A stretch of DNA of 64,000 nucleotides from Achromobacter pestifer. Lineage in GTDB: Bacteria; Pseudomonadota; Gammaproteobacteria; Burkholderiales; Burkholderiaceae_B. Every line of letters begins with the position of its first letter. The stretch's first letter is position 1. Position numbers and translations under genes: made by a program. The notes under the pieces were generated by a model. The model did not search any database and was not told the origin of the DNA. It saw only the letters and a list, made by a program, of their open reading frames with translations. Where the stretch lies: assembly GCF_902859625.1 (NCBI RefSeq), contig NZ_CADIJX010000008.1:62001-126000 (forward strand), written 5' to 3'. Positions 1 to 8,815 of the stretch are shown one piece after another.

Positions 1-47
1 GTGAATCGTCTGCAAGAGGGTGAGCATAGTGCATCCGGCATGCGCCC

Positions 48-1586
48 TCAGGCGCGCAGCTTCTTGCCCAGCCGCCGCCAGCCGATGACCACGCCGGTCA
101 GACTCAGGGCCACGCCTCCCAGGCTCAGGATGATCAGCAGGGCGTCCCACAGCGGACGCCGCGACAGCAGGCCGGTCCAGTCCCAACTATGCAGAAAGGC
201 GAACAGCCAGCGGCTGACCCGTCCACCGCGGTCCTGGCGGCTCAGGATCTGGCCGGTGTGCGGGTCCAGGTAGACCCAGGTGGCCTGCGGGTTGTCGTAG
301 ATCAGACGCCAGACGGGCAGGGGCTTCTCGATGTGGCCCAGCATGGCGTGTTCGTCGCGGCCATAGTAATAAAAGTCATAGCCGCGCAGCACCTGCACTT
401 CCCGCAGCGTGGCGCCGGGCAGCAATTGGGCGGCTGCCTCGCGCAGACTGGCTTCGGCGAAGGCATGGGGCGTGGCCTGCGTGGCGGACAGCACCTGGGG
501 CGCTCCCGTCGGGCCGCGCGCCAGCACGGCGTCCTGGCCGGCGGCGCGCGTCCAGATCAGTTCGCGCGGGGCGGTGGCCAGGGCCGCGATCAAGGCTTGC
601 GGGGTGGCCAGGGGCACGTCGGCGGCCGCGCCCGAATATGTGCCCCGGTCCAGCGGCGCGGCGGTGCTGGTGAAGACCTTCCACGGGTTCATCGACATCA
701 GCCCGCTGAATATCCAGGTGATGGTGATGACGGCAAAGAGCAGGCCGCTAAGGTGATGCCAGCGCATCATGTTTTCGCGGTAAGGCGAACGGCTGCCGCT
801 GGCGTAGGGGCGGGAAAAGCGCCAGCGCAATATCCCCACGACCGTGCCCGTCAATGCCACCAGCACGCCAGCCACGGACAGCCAGACCACGATGTCATGC
901 CACCACGGGTCCAGCGCATTGCCACGGAACGGATACAGCCAATGGATCCACGCGCCCACGTAGTTCCAGGCGCGTTCGTTGCGGGTGGCGTCCAAGACGA
1001 CCGCACCCGTTGCCGACGAGATATACAGCCGCGTGTGGTCCGGGTCATCCATGTCCACGCGGTGCAGCGGGCGGTGCGGCTTGAGCGCGCCGGAATGCGT
1101 GTAGACGTCTTCCACCACGGTGCCTTGATAATGCGCGGCGTACTGGCCGCCAAACCAGGCAACAGCAGTGGCTTGCGCGATGGCGGCGTCGGCGGGCGGC
1201 AGCAAGGCGCCCGTCGCGGCATCCACCACCTTGGGCGCCTCGCGCATGCCGCCGGGAACCGCATAGACCGGAGCGCCGCCGCGCGTGGCGGCCAGGCTCA
1301 GGCCGGGCGTGCCGTTGGCACTGGCGCCGGCTGCCGCCAACGCCTGGGCGGGCGTGATGGTGATGGCGGCGGCGTCCAGCGGCGCCAGATGCGTCAGGCG
1401 TTCCTGCGGCGTCAGCTTGGGATAACCCACATACATCATCACCACGCCACTGATAAACCACATGGCGAAGAACAGGCACAGAACGATGCCCGACCAACGG
1501 TGGATCAGATAGAGCCAGCGCTTGGCGCGAGTGGACAGCGGCGGCCCGGCAGGCCGCCGGGAAGCATGGGCGGAGGAAGCAGTCAT
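48..1586 (-). CDS. PepSY-associated TM-helix membrane protein (PiuB-like)
   Basis: The 512-residue protein has a first membrane helix at about residues 27-55 behind an HRWSG motif, a central pair of helices that includes an RWHHLSG segment, and a last helix near residues 480-505 followed by a basic tail. This His-rich, HxxSG-containing layout is that of the PepSY-associated TM family, which sits beside siderophore receptors and is thought to act in inner-membrane iron or haem reduction. The start has an AAGGA about 8 bases upstream. It is the last gene of the receptor operon, 32 bp after the receptor stop. The family call is firm; the reductase role is inferred. Confidence 0.85.
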   Translation of the reverse strand: MTASSAHASRRPAGPPLSTRAKRWLYLIHRWSGIVLCLFFAMWFISGVVMMYVGYPKLTPQERLTHLAPLDAAAITITPAQALAAAGASANGTPGLSLAATRGGAPVYAVPGGMREAPKVVDAATGALLPPADAAIAQATAVAWFGGQYAAHYQGTVVEDVYTHSGALKPHRPLHRVDMDDPDHTRLYISSATGAVVLDATRNERAWNYVGAWIHWLYPFRGNALDPWWHDIVVWLSVAGVLVALTGTVVGILRWRFSRPYASGSRSPYRENMMRWHHLSGLLFAVITITWIFSGLMSMNPWKVFTSTAAPLDRGTYSGAAADVPLATPQALIAALATAPRELIWTRAAGQDAVLARGPTGAPQVLSATQATPHAFAEASLREAAAQLLPGATLREVQVLRGYDFYYYGRDEHAMLGHIEKPLPVWRLIYDNPQATWVYLDPHTGQILSRQDRGGRVSRWLFAFLHSWDWTGLLSRRPLWDALLIILSLGGVALSLTGVVIGWRRLGKKLRA

Positions 1587-1618
1587 GACGGATCCTTGCT
1601 TGGGTCTGAGGGCGCCAT

Positions 1619-3820
1619 TCAGAAGCGCGCTTGCAGTGTCAGTTCCAGTGAGCGAGGCGCACCCAGGTAGTACATGGTCGGCGTCGCGTTCGCGGCATAG
1701 ACCTTGTCGGTCAGGTTGCGCACGCGGGCCGTGACATTCAGGTTGCGGTTGATCCGGTGCGACAGCGCGGCATCGAACACGGTATGGGACGGCGCCCAGA
1801 CCGTGTTGGCGGCGTCCGCGTAGACGCGGCCGACGTAACGCGCCGCCAGGCTGGCGTTCCAGTCAGGCACGAAGGCGTAGTCCACCCAGACGTTGGCGAT
1901 GCGTCGAGGCGTGTTGGTGGGCACATTGCCGTTGCGCGAAACCGCCACGCCGCCAACCGATTGCGAGAAATCGTCGTATGTCGGGTCCACGAAGGCCACG
2001 TTGCCTTGCAAGGACAGCTTGGGCGTCAATTGCAGGCCGCCAGCCAGCTCGATGCCGCGCGCCGATTGCGCGCCCACGGGCACGCTGACGCCGGGGTTGT
2101 CCGGGTCGGAGGTGGCCATGTTCTTGCGCTTGATCTCATAGACTGCCACGGTGGCTGCCCCCCGGCCGTCCCAGAAGTTGAACTTGCCGCCCACTTCGGC
2201 TTGCCTGCCGGTGGTGAGCTTGTCGTTATTCAGCACGTCGGCAAACGATGCGGTGGCCAGCAGGCCTGACGGGGGATCCGCCGCCGTTGCGTATTGCGCA
2301 TACAGCGAGGCCTCCGGACTGATCTCCCAGTTGACGCCCAGGCGCCCGGTCAACGGCGAATAGCTGCGCTGCGCACTCGCGGGCGACGCGGCGGTGACAG
2401 CGCGGCGGTTGGTCAGATCCAGGTCGATGAAGTCTTTGCGCAGGGCCGACACGATCGCCACGCCGGGCAGCACTTCGGTGCGGTTTTCCAGCGTCAGCGC
2501 CAGGGTGCGGATGCGGTTGTCGCGGTCAGCGACATGGCCGCGCTTCATGCCGGGAATGTCGTAGAAATCCCCTGGCGAGAAATCATAGGGATCCACCGCG
2601 TCGACCTGGCCGGGCAGGCTGGTGGGATAGCGGGTTATTTTGTTCTGGCTGACGTCGACGCCAAACGACCAGTCGCTGGGCAGGCCGGCCAAGGTGGACC
2701 GCAGCACGCCCTCCACGCGGTTGCCCAGCAGGCTTTGCTCGTGCCGTTGCAGCAGCGCGCCAGAGCGCAGCACCAGGCTGTTTCCGGCATTGAGGCGGTA
2801 ATTCTCCAGGTTGCGGAAATCGCGTTCGGCGCGGTAGTAGTACAGCGTGTTCTTCAACGTCAGCGCCGAACTGGCTCGCCATTCCGTCATGGATCGCGCC
2901 CACAGCACGGATTGCTCGTACAGGCCGTCGTTGACGTTGTAGTTCTTGAACCGCGTGCCGTCCAGGATGCGGCCGGCGCCTTGCACCACGCCGTTGGCGT
3001 TCGTTTTCAGTGGCGTGCCCCAGTACGGGCGGTCCACCTGTTCGCGCTGATATTCAAAGGCGAAGGTCTGGGTCACGTCGGCGCCCAGGTCGGACAGCAG
3101 CGAGGCCGCGATCTGGCTGGAGCGGGAATGGTTGCCGTCGACCCAACCATGGCTGGAGCCGGTGTTGGCGTCGATGCGCAGATAATGGCCGCGGCCGCCC
3201 GGGTCGCCGGCCAGTTGCTGATTCAGGCCGACCGAGATCTGGCGGCTGTCGTAGGAGCCCAGCCGGAACTGGCCGTCGTAGAAGGTGTCGCGCTGGGGCA
3301 GCTTGGTGACATAGTTGATGGCGCCGCCCACCGCGCCCGCGCCGAACAGGAAGGTCGACGGGCCGCCGATGGCCTCAACGCGGTCGTAGATCCAACTGTC
3401 CACCGGGCGTCCGGCGATGGCGTCGTACTGCACCGAAATGCCGTTGAACAATTGCGTCACCTGGCCGCCGGAGAAGCCGCGATAGCTGACCGCGCCGGCG
3501 TTGCCGGGGGGCGCGGCATTGTCCACGCCGGGAATGCCGCGCGCGATCTCTTGTGTGTTCAGCGAACCGCGCGCGTCGATCTGTTCGCGAGAAATGACGG
3601 TGACGCTGGCGGGCGTTTCACGCAGAGTCAGCCCCAGGCGGCTGCCCGTGCTGTCGCGAGCGTCCAGGTTGATGGGGCCGTTGGGTGCCGGTTCTGACTG
3701 CGCGCCGCCGTAGACCGTGGTCGGCGTCAGGGTTTCCACGGCCGGTTCCGTGGTCAGGGCTTGGGCGGAGCCGCTGGCAAGCGCGCCCAGCAGCAAGGTG
3801 AACGTGGTGGTTTTTTTCAT
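1619..3820 (-). CDS. TonB-dependent siderophore receptor
   Basis: The 733-residue outer-membrane receptor imports a ferric siderophore using TonB energy. It starts MKKTTTFTLLLGAL with a typical Sec signal ending near ALA-SGSAQA; I preferred this Met to one 12 codons upstream because it begins the signal peptide. The plug domain follows, with the RETPASVTVISREQID segment and the GGA(V)GGAINYVTK motif, then a beta barrel that ends in LTLQARF with the expected terminal Phe. It lies between a DUF2946 gene and a PepSY membrane gene, a common iron or copper uptake arrangement. No convincing Fur box was seen. The siderophore cannot be named from sequence. Confidence 0.93.
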   Translation of the reverse strand: MKKTTTFTLLLGALASGSAQALTTEPAVETLTPTTVYGGAQSEPAPNGPINLDARDSTGSRLGLTLRETPASVTVISREQIDARGSLNTQEIARGIPGVDNAAPPGNAGAVSYRGFSGGQVTQLFNGISVQYDAIAGRPVDSWIYDRVEAIGGPSTFLFGAGAVGGAINYVTKLPQRDTFYDGQFRLGSYDSRQISVGLNQQLAGDPGGRGHYLRIDANTGSSHGWVDGNHSRSSQIAASLLSDLGADVTQTFAFEYQREQVDRPYWGTPLKTNANGVVQGAGRILDGTRFKNYNVNDGLYEQSVLWARSMTEWRASSALTLKNTLYYYRAERDFRNLENYRLNAGNSLVLRSGALLQRHEQSLLGNRVEGVLRSTLAGLPSDWSFGVDVSQNKITRYPTSLPGQVDAVDPYDFSPGDFYDIPGMKRGHVADRDNRIRTLALTLENRTEVLPGVAIVSALRKDFIDLDLTNRRAVTAASPASAQRSYSPLTGRLGVNWEISPEASLYAQYATAADPPSGLLATASFADVLNNDKLTTGRQAEVGGKFNFWDGRGAATVAVYEIKRKNMATSDPDNPGVSVPVGAQSARGIELAGGLQLTPKLSLQGNVAFVDPTYDDFSQSVGGVAVSRNGNVPTNTPRRIANVWVDYAFVPDWNASLAARYVGRVYADAANTVWAPSHTVFDAALSHRINRNLNVTARVRNLTDKVYAANATPTMYYLGAPRSLELTLQARF

Positions 3821-4008
3821 GTCTGGAGCCGGCGTACCGGCCATCGCGTCCCGCACCTCGCCTGGAAAAAGGGGCGGGGCATTGCGGATCGCAGAAGATT
3901 TGGATGACGGCGCGTCCGGACGCGCAAGGCGCGCGGCCGGGACACGACGACGGCAACGTGGCGGGCAGGCGCAAGCGATCCGCCGGCAGGCGGCGGGACG
4001 GCGCCAGC

Positions 4009-4425
4009 TTAGTTCGCGGGCGGTGCGCGCGGCTGGGCCGCGCTCCAGGCATGAAGGGGATTGGCCGCCAGGAAGAACAGCGGCGGATACGTGATGGCGC
4101 GGCCAGCGGGGGCGGGCAGCACGGGCTCGGGCGCGGGCAAGATGCCCACGTCGGCGTGGGGGTTACGGCAAAGCGGGCAATGATGGCCGTCGCCATGGGC
4201 GTCGGCCTGCGTGCTGTCGTCGCTGCCGTCGTGAGGCACATCCAGCGTCAGCGTGCCTTGACTGCCGCCTTCGCTGACGCAGTAGTCGACGGTGATGCGG
4301 TGGCTGTGATGGCCTTCCGGGGACAGGCTCAGGGCATGTGCAAGCGACGGCGCCAACGACGCCCACAGGATCGCGGCAAGCGCGATCCACAATGCGGGGC
4401 GGGTCAGGAAAGAAGCGAAGCACAT
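4009..4425 (-). CDS. DUF2946-family secreted or membrane protein
   Basis: The 138-residue protein has an N-terminal hydrophobic helix (about residues 8-30), a His/Asp-rich middle, and an HHCPLCRNPHAD motif near residue 85, which looks like a metal-binding Cys/His cluster. These are the marks of DUF2946, a family of unknown function often encoded before TonB-dependent receptors. It precedes the receptor on the same strand with a 188-bp gap. No Shine-Dalgarno is visible, and a TATAAT lies only 9 bases before the ATG, so the message could be leaderless. A role in metal handling is inferred from neighbours and the CPLC cluster. Confidence 0.75.
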   Translation of the reverse strand: MCFASFLTRPALWIALAAILWASLAPSLAHALSLSPEGHHSHRITVDYCVSEGGSQGTLTLDVPHDGSDDSTQADAHGDGHHCPLCRNPHADVGILPAPEPVLPAPAGRAITYPPLFFLAANPLHAWSAAQPRAPPAN

Positions 4426-4433
4426 GGAGCCGG

Positions 4434-4439
4434 ATTATA
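4434..4439 (-). promoter_or_regulatory. Possible -10 element (TATAAT) of the receptor operon
   Basis: The minus strand reads TATAAT here, ending 9 bases upstream of the DUF2946 ATG. No TTGACA-like -35 is present at the right distance. If used, transcription would begin at or next to the start codon. Confidence 0.35.
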
Positions 4440-4509
4440 TCGGAGCAGATCGAGGATCCGCACGCAATATTCCGGCATGCCTACATGCCCGCGCATGAGG
4501 ATGGGCGCG

Positions 4510-5208
4510 TCAGACGGACAGATGACGGCGCACGTCTTCTCCGTCGATGGCGCCACGGTCGCCGCTGGCCACGACTTCGCCGCGCGACAGCACCACGAAT
4601 TGGTCCGCCAGCTCACGGGCGAAATCGAAGTATTGCTCGCACAGCAGGATGGCAATGTCACCGCGTTGCCGCAGCATGTGGATCACCCGGGCGATGTCCT
4701 TGATGATCGACGGCTGGATGCCTTCGGTGGGCTCGTCCAGAATGATCAGCTTGGGTTCGGCCACCAGTGCCCGCGCGATGGCCAGTTGTTGCTGCTGCCC
4801 GCCGGACAAGTCGCCGCCGCGCCGCGACAACATGCTTTTAAGCACGGGGAACAGCTCGAACACTTCTTCCTTGATGCGGCGCGCGCGCGCGGCGGGCTTG
4901 GTCGCCATGCCCATCAGGATGTTCTCTTCCACCGTCAGCCGGGCGAAGATGTCGCGGCCTTGGGGCACATAGGCCATCCCGCGCGCGGCGCGTTGGTGCG
5001 GCGCGAGCCGGGTGATGTCGGCCCCGTCAAAGGCGATATTGCCGCTGGCGACGGGTAATACGCCCATCACGCATTTCAGCAGCGTCGTCTTGCCCACGCC
5101 GTTACGGCCCAGCAGCGCCAGGCATTCCCCTTGGCGCACCGACAGCGATACGCCGCGCAGCGTATGGCTGCCACCGTAGTATTGGTTGATCGTGCTTACG
5201 TCCAGCAT
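4510..5208 (-). CDS. urtE: Urea ABC transporter ATP-binding protein UrtE
   Basis: This 232-residue ATPase is one of two nucleotide-binding subunits powering urea import. It shows the Walker A GRNGVGKTT (about residue 35), the signature LSGGQQQQ, and the Walker B LIILDEPTEG. The short length and YYGGSHTLRGVSL opening match the LivF/UrtE branch of branched-chain-type transporters. It is the last gene of urtABCDE, one base after the urtD stop, so it should be translationally coupled. The assignment to urea rather than amino acids rests on UrtA and the divergent urea degradation genes. Confidence 0.95.
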   Translation of the reverse strand: MLDVSTINQYYGGSHTLRGVSLSVRQGECLALLGRNGVGKTTLLKCVMGVLPVASGNIAFDGADITRLAPHQRAARGMAYVPQGRDIFARLTVEENILMGMATKPAARARRIKEEVFELFPVLKSMLSRRGGDLSGGQQQQLAIARALVAEPKLIILDEPTEGIQPSIIKDIARVIHMLRQRGDIAILLCEQYFDFARELADQFVVLSRGEVVASGDRGAIDGEDVRRHLSV

Positions 5209-5209
5209 C

Positions 5210-6049
5210 TCAGCGCCCCAGATAGACTTCGATCACGCGCGGGTCGGCCTGTACCTTGCTCATTGGCCCTTCGGCCAGTACGGAACCTTCATGCAACACC
5301 GTCACCTTGCCGTCACCCGCGATCTGGTTGACGAAGTCCATATCGTGTTCCACCACCATCAGCGAATGCCGCCCGCGTAGTTCGTTCAGCAGTTCCCCCG
5401 TGCGTTCGGTCTCGGCGTCGGTCATGCCCGCCACCGGCTCGTCCAGCAGCAGCAATTGCGGCTCCTGCATCAGCAGCATGCCTATCTCCAGCCACTGCTT
5501 CTGTCCATGCGACAGCAGACCGGCCGGGCGCCACGCCTCTGGCCGCAGGCGGATCAGATCCAGCGTTTCGCCGATCTTGTCGGCCTGTTCGCCCGTCAGA
5601 CGCGAGAACAAGGTGGGACGCACGCGCTTGTCCGTCTTCATCGCCAGTTCCAGATTCTCGAAAACGGTGTGCTGCTCGAACACCGTGGGGCGCTGGAACT
5701 TGCGGCCGATGCCGGCGTGCGCGATCTGCGCTTCGCTCAACGTCGTCAGATCAATGCTCTGCCCGAAAAAGGCGGTGCCCGTGGTGGGCCGGGTCTTGCC
5801 GGTGATGACGTCCATCATCGTGGTCTTGCCCGCGCCATTGGGCCCGATGATGCAGCGCAGTTCGCCCACGCCGATGTCCAGCGTCAGGTCGTTCAACGCC
5901 TTGAAACCGTCGAAGCTGACGGTGATGCCTTCCAGGTACAGGATGGCGCCGTGGCTGGTGTCCAGGCCCTTGGGGCTGACGCGGCCATAGCCCGCATCGC
6001 CGCTGGGGCCGCCATCCAGCATGGCGGATTCGGAGTGCGTGCTGGTCAT
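5210..6049 (-). CDS. urtD: Urea ABC transporter ATP-binding protein UrtD
   Basis: The 279-residue LivG/UrtD-type ATPase has Walker A GPNGAGKTTMMDVITGKTRP, an LLSHGQKQWLEIGM signature in place of the usual LSGGQ (a known UrtD feature), and Walker B LLLLDEPVAGM. The start chosen is the ATG that overlaps the urtC stop by four bases (ATGA). A longer reading frame continues upstream but lies inside urtC. The roughly 40-residue N-terminal stretch before ILYLEGITVSF is longer than in most LivG proteins. Confidence 0.95.
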   Translation of the reverse strand: MTSTHSESAMLDGGPSGDAGYGRVSPKGLDTSHGAILYLEGITVSFDGFKALNDLTLDIGVGELRCIIGPNGAGKTTMMDVITGKTRPTTGTAFFGQSIDLTTLSEAQIAHAGIGRKFQRPTVFEQHTVFENLELAMKTDKRVRPTLFSRLTGEQADKIGETLDLIRLRPEAWRPAGLLSHGQKQWLEIGMLLMQEPQLLLLDEPVAGMTDAETERTGELLNELRGRHSLMVVEHDMDFVNQIAGDGKVTVLHEGSVLAEGPMSKVQADPRVIEVYLGR

Positions 6050-7173
6050 GCCTTGTTCTCCTGGAAGCGGGCTGCGATACGACGGGCCAGGCCAACGATG
6101 CCGGTCGGCAGGAACAGCGTCACCAATACGAAGATCAGGCCCAGCGCATACAGCCAGAACTCGGGCAGCACGCTGGTGAACCAGGTCTTCAGGCCGTTGA
6201 CCGCGCCGGCGCCGATGATGGGGCCGATCAAGGTGCCGCGTCCGCCAGTGGCCACCCAGATCACCATTTCGATGGAGGTCTCGGTGGACATCTCGCTGGG
6301 ATTGATGATGCCCACCTGCGGCACGTACAGCGCACCCGCGATACCGCACAGAACGGCCGACAAGGTCCATACGAACAATTTGAATCCCAGCGGATCGTAG
6401 CCAATGAAGCGCAGCCGGCTTTCGGCATCGCGCACCGCCGTCAGCACGTGGCCCAGCTTGGATTGCGTGACCGCGCGCGCCAGGATCAAGGCCCCGGCAA
6501 GCGCCGCCAGCGTCGTCCAGTACAGCGCGGCGCGGGTGCCCGGCGCCGTGATGTCAAAGCCAAGAATCCGCTTGAAGTCCGTGAAGCCGTTATTGCCGCC
6601 GAAGCCCGTGTCGTTGCGAAAGAACAGCAGCATCGCCGCGAAGGTCAGCGCCTGCGTGATGATCGAAAAGTACACGCCCTTGATACGCGAGCGGAAGGCG
6701 AAGTAGCCGAACACGAAGGCCAATACGCCCGGCACCAGCACCACCAGCAACATGGCGTACCAGAAGTGTTCGGTGAAGGACCAATACCAGGGGTACTGCT
6801 TCCAATCCAGGAACACCATGAAGTCGGGCAGGTTGCTTTGGTAGACGCCATCACGGCCGATGGCGCGCATCAGGTACATGCCGTGCGCATAGCCTCCCAG
6901 CGCGAAGAACAGGCCATGGCCCAGAGACAGGATGCCGGCGTAGCCCCACACCAGGTCCAAGGCCAGCGCGGCCAGCGCATAGCACATGAACTTGCCCAGC
7001 AGCGCCACGGCATAGGCCGACACGTGCAGCGCATGGCCTGGAGGAAATACCAGATTCAACAGGGGCAGCAGCGCCAGCAGTGCGACGCCCACGGCCAGCG
7101 CCGTCCATATCCGGCCCGAGAACAGGGGGCGGCGGGCCAGCAGGTTCAGATCGGTCAGCGCGGTCTGTTTCAT
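6046..7173 (-). CDS. urtC: Urea ABC transporter permease UrtC
   Basis: This 375-residue inner-membrane permease of the LivM/UrtC type has about ten hydrophobic helices and the conserved LVWGYAGILSLGHGLFFALGG segment near residue 95. It forms the channel with UrtB. Both ends overlap its neighbours by ATGA junctions (urtB upstream, urtD downstream), indicating a tightly coupled operon. Confidence 0.95.
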   Translation of the reverse strand: MKQTALTDLNLLARRPLFSGRIWTALAVGVALLALLPLLNLVFPPGHALHVSAYAVALLGKFMCYALAALALDLVWGYAGILSLGHGLFFALGGYAHGMYLMRAIGRDGVYQSNLPDFMVFLDWKQYPWYWSFTEHFWYAMLLVVLVPGVLAFVFGYFAFRSRIKGVYFSIITQALTFAAMLLFFRNDTGFGGNNGFTDFKRILGFDITAPGTRAALYWTTLAALAGALILARAVTQSKLGHVLTAVRDAESRLRFIGYDPLGFKLFVWTLSAVLCGIAGALYVPQVGIINPSEMSTETSIEMVIWVATGGRGTLIGPIIGAGAVNGLKTWFTSVLPEFWLYALGLIFVLVTLFLPTGIVGLARRIAARFQENKA

Positions 7174-8801
7174 TCAACGCTCCGGCCGCGAGGGGCGAAC
7201 AGGCCTTGCGGCCGTTTTTGGACAATCAGCACGATGAGCACCAGGATGGTGATCTTGGCCATGACGGCGCCCGCATAGGGTTCCAGGAATTTGTTGACGC
7301 CGCCCAGGCCCAACGCGGCGATGACGGTGCCGGCAAGCTGGCCCACGCCACCCAGCACCACCACCATGAAGGAATCAACGATGTAGCCACGGCCCAGGTC
7401 TGGGCCCACGTTGCCCAGCTGGGACAACGCCACGCCGGCCAGCCCCGCGATGCCCGAGCCCAGGCCGAAGGCCAGCATGTCCACGCGCCCGGTCGGCACG
7501 CCCACGCAATCGGCCATGCGGCGGTTCTGCGTGATGGCCCGCACGAACAGGCCAAGCCGCGTATGGTTCAGCAGCACCCACACCAGGAACACGACGAAGA
7601 AGGCGAAGGCGATGATGACCAGCCGGTTGTAGGTCAGGACCAGACCGCCCAGCACGGTGATGCCGCCTGACATCCAGCTAGGGTTGCCCACTTCCACGTT
7701 CTGCGCGCCAAACAGGGTGCGCACGCCCTGCATCAGCATCAGGCTGATGCCCCAGGTGGCCAGCAGCGTTTCCAGCGGGCGGCCGTAAAGCCATCGGATG
7801 ACCGTGCGTTCCAGCGCCATGCCCACCAATGCGGTGACGACGAAGGCCAGGGGCAACGCGGCCACCACATACCAGTCCAGCCAACCTGGCAGCCAGGCGC
7901 GGAACAGCGTCTGCACCACGTAGGTGACATAGGCGCCGATCATCAGCAGTTCACCATGCGCCATGTTGATGACGCCCATCAGTCCGAAGGTGATGGCCAG
8001 GCCCAGCGCCGCCAGCAACAGCACGCTGCCCAGGCTGATCCCGTAGAACAGGTTGCCCGCCCACTCGATCGTGGCCAGATGGCGGTCGATCTGCTTGAGT
8101 GCATTGGCGGCGGCCTCGCGCACGCCGGCATCGGGTTCGGCGTAGACGTCCTCGCGCGCTTGCGTCAACGCGGCCAGGGTGGGGCGGAAGGCGGCGTTGC
8201 GGGTACTGCCCAGCAGATCCACGGCGTGACGCCGCTTGGCGGGGTCGGTGCTTTTCAATTCCAGATTGGCCTGTGCGATCAGCAACGCATCGCGCACGGC
8301 TTCGTTCTTTTCGGACGCCAACGCTTTCTCAAGCATGGGCAGGCGGGCGGGGTCGCCCGTCTGCTGCAACCGGCGCGCGGCGTCCAGGCGTTCGCCGGGC
8401 TTGTCGGAAAACAGGCGGGATCCTGCCAGCGCGGCTTCGATGGCGCGGCGCAGGCGGTTGTTGATGGTGACGGTGCCGCTGCCAGAAGGCAGCTCGACGG
8501 CGGCGCCCGTCACGGGATCGGTGGCGCGTGAGCCACCGGTGCCGATCAGCACGCGGCCGTCGGCCGTTGCATAGAGCTGGTCATTGCCCAGCGCCTGCAA
8601 GACGGCGGCCGCGTTGGGTTCAGGCAATTGGCCCAGCGCGGCAATCGCTTGCAGCTTGGCGTCGGTGTCGTCGCCGGTCAGCGGCGCCAGCAACGCCGGA
8701 TCCACGCCGGTTGCCGCCGCGGGGGCGGCCAGCAGCGGCATGGCAAGCAGCCATGCAAGCAGTGAACGACGCAGGAAGTGTGCGATTGCCGCGATGTGCA
8801 T
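7170..8801 (-). CDS. urtB: Urea ABC transporter permease UrtB with N-terminal periplasmic extension
   Basis: The protein is 543 residues from the chosen ATG, which is preceded by a 14-base gap after urtA and begins a signal-like helix (MHIAAIAHFLRRSLLAWLL). Residues of about 35-245 form a soluble, helical, HEAT-like extension with Ala/Leu-rich repeats such as LGQLPEPNAAAVLQALGN. The LivH-type permease follows, with about eight helices and the GLMGVINMAHGELLMIGAY motif. The extension is usual for proteobacterial UrtB and explains the length compared with a 300-residue LivH. A longer frame starting further upstream would run into urtA and was not used. Confidence 0.93.
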   Translation of the reverse strand: MHIAAIAHFLRRSLLAWLLAMPLLAAPAAATGVDPALLAPLTGDDTDAKLQAIAALGQLPEPNAAAVLQALGNDQLYATADGRVLIGTGGSRATDPVTGAAVELPSGSGTVTINNRLRRAIEAALAGSRLFSDKPGERLDAARRLQQTGDPARLPMLEKALASEKNEAVRDALLIAQANLELKSTDPAKRRHAVDLLGSTRNAAFRPTLAALTQAREDVYAEPDAGVREAAANALKQIDRHLATIEWAGNLFYGISLGSVLLLAALGLAITFGLMGVINMAHGELLMIGAYVTYVVQTLFRAWLPGWLDWYVVAALPLAFVVTALVGMALERTVIRWLYGRPLETLLATWGISLMLMQGVRTLFGAQNVEVGNPSWMSGGITVLGGLVLTYNRLVIIAFAFFVVFLVWVLLNHTRLGLFVRAITQNRRMADCVGVPTGRVDMLAFGLGSGIAGLAGVALSQLGNVGPDLGRGYIVDSFMVVVLGGVGQLAGTVIAALGLGGVNKFLEPYAGAVMAKITILVLIVLIVQKRPQGLFAPRGRSVE

Positions 8802-8815
8802 GGCTGCTGTTCCGC

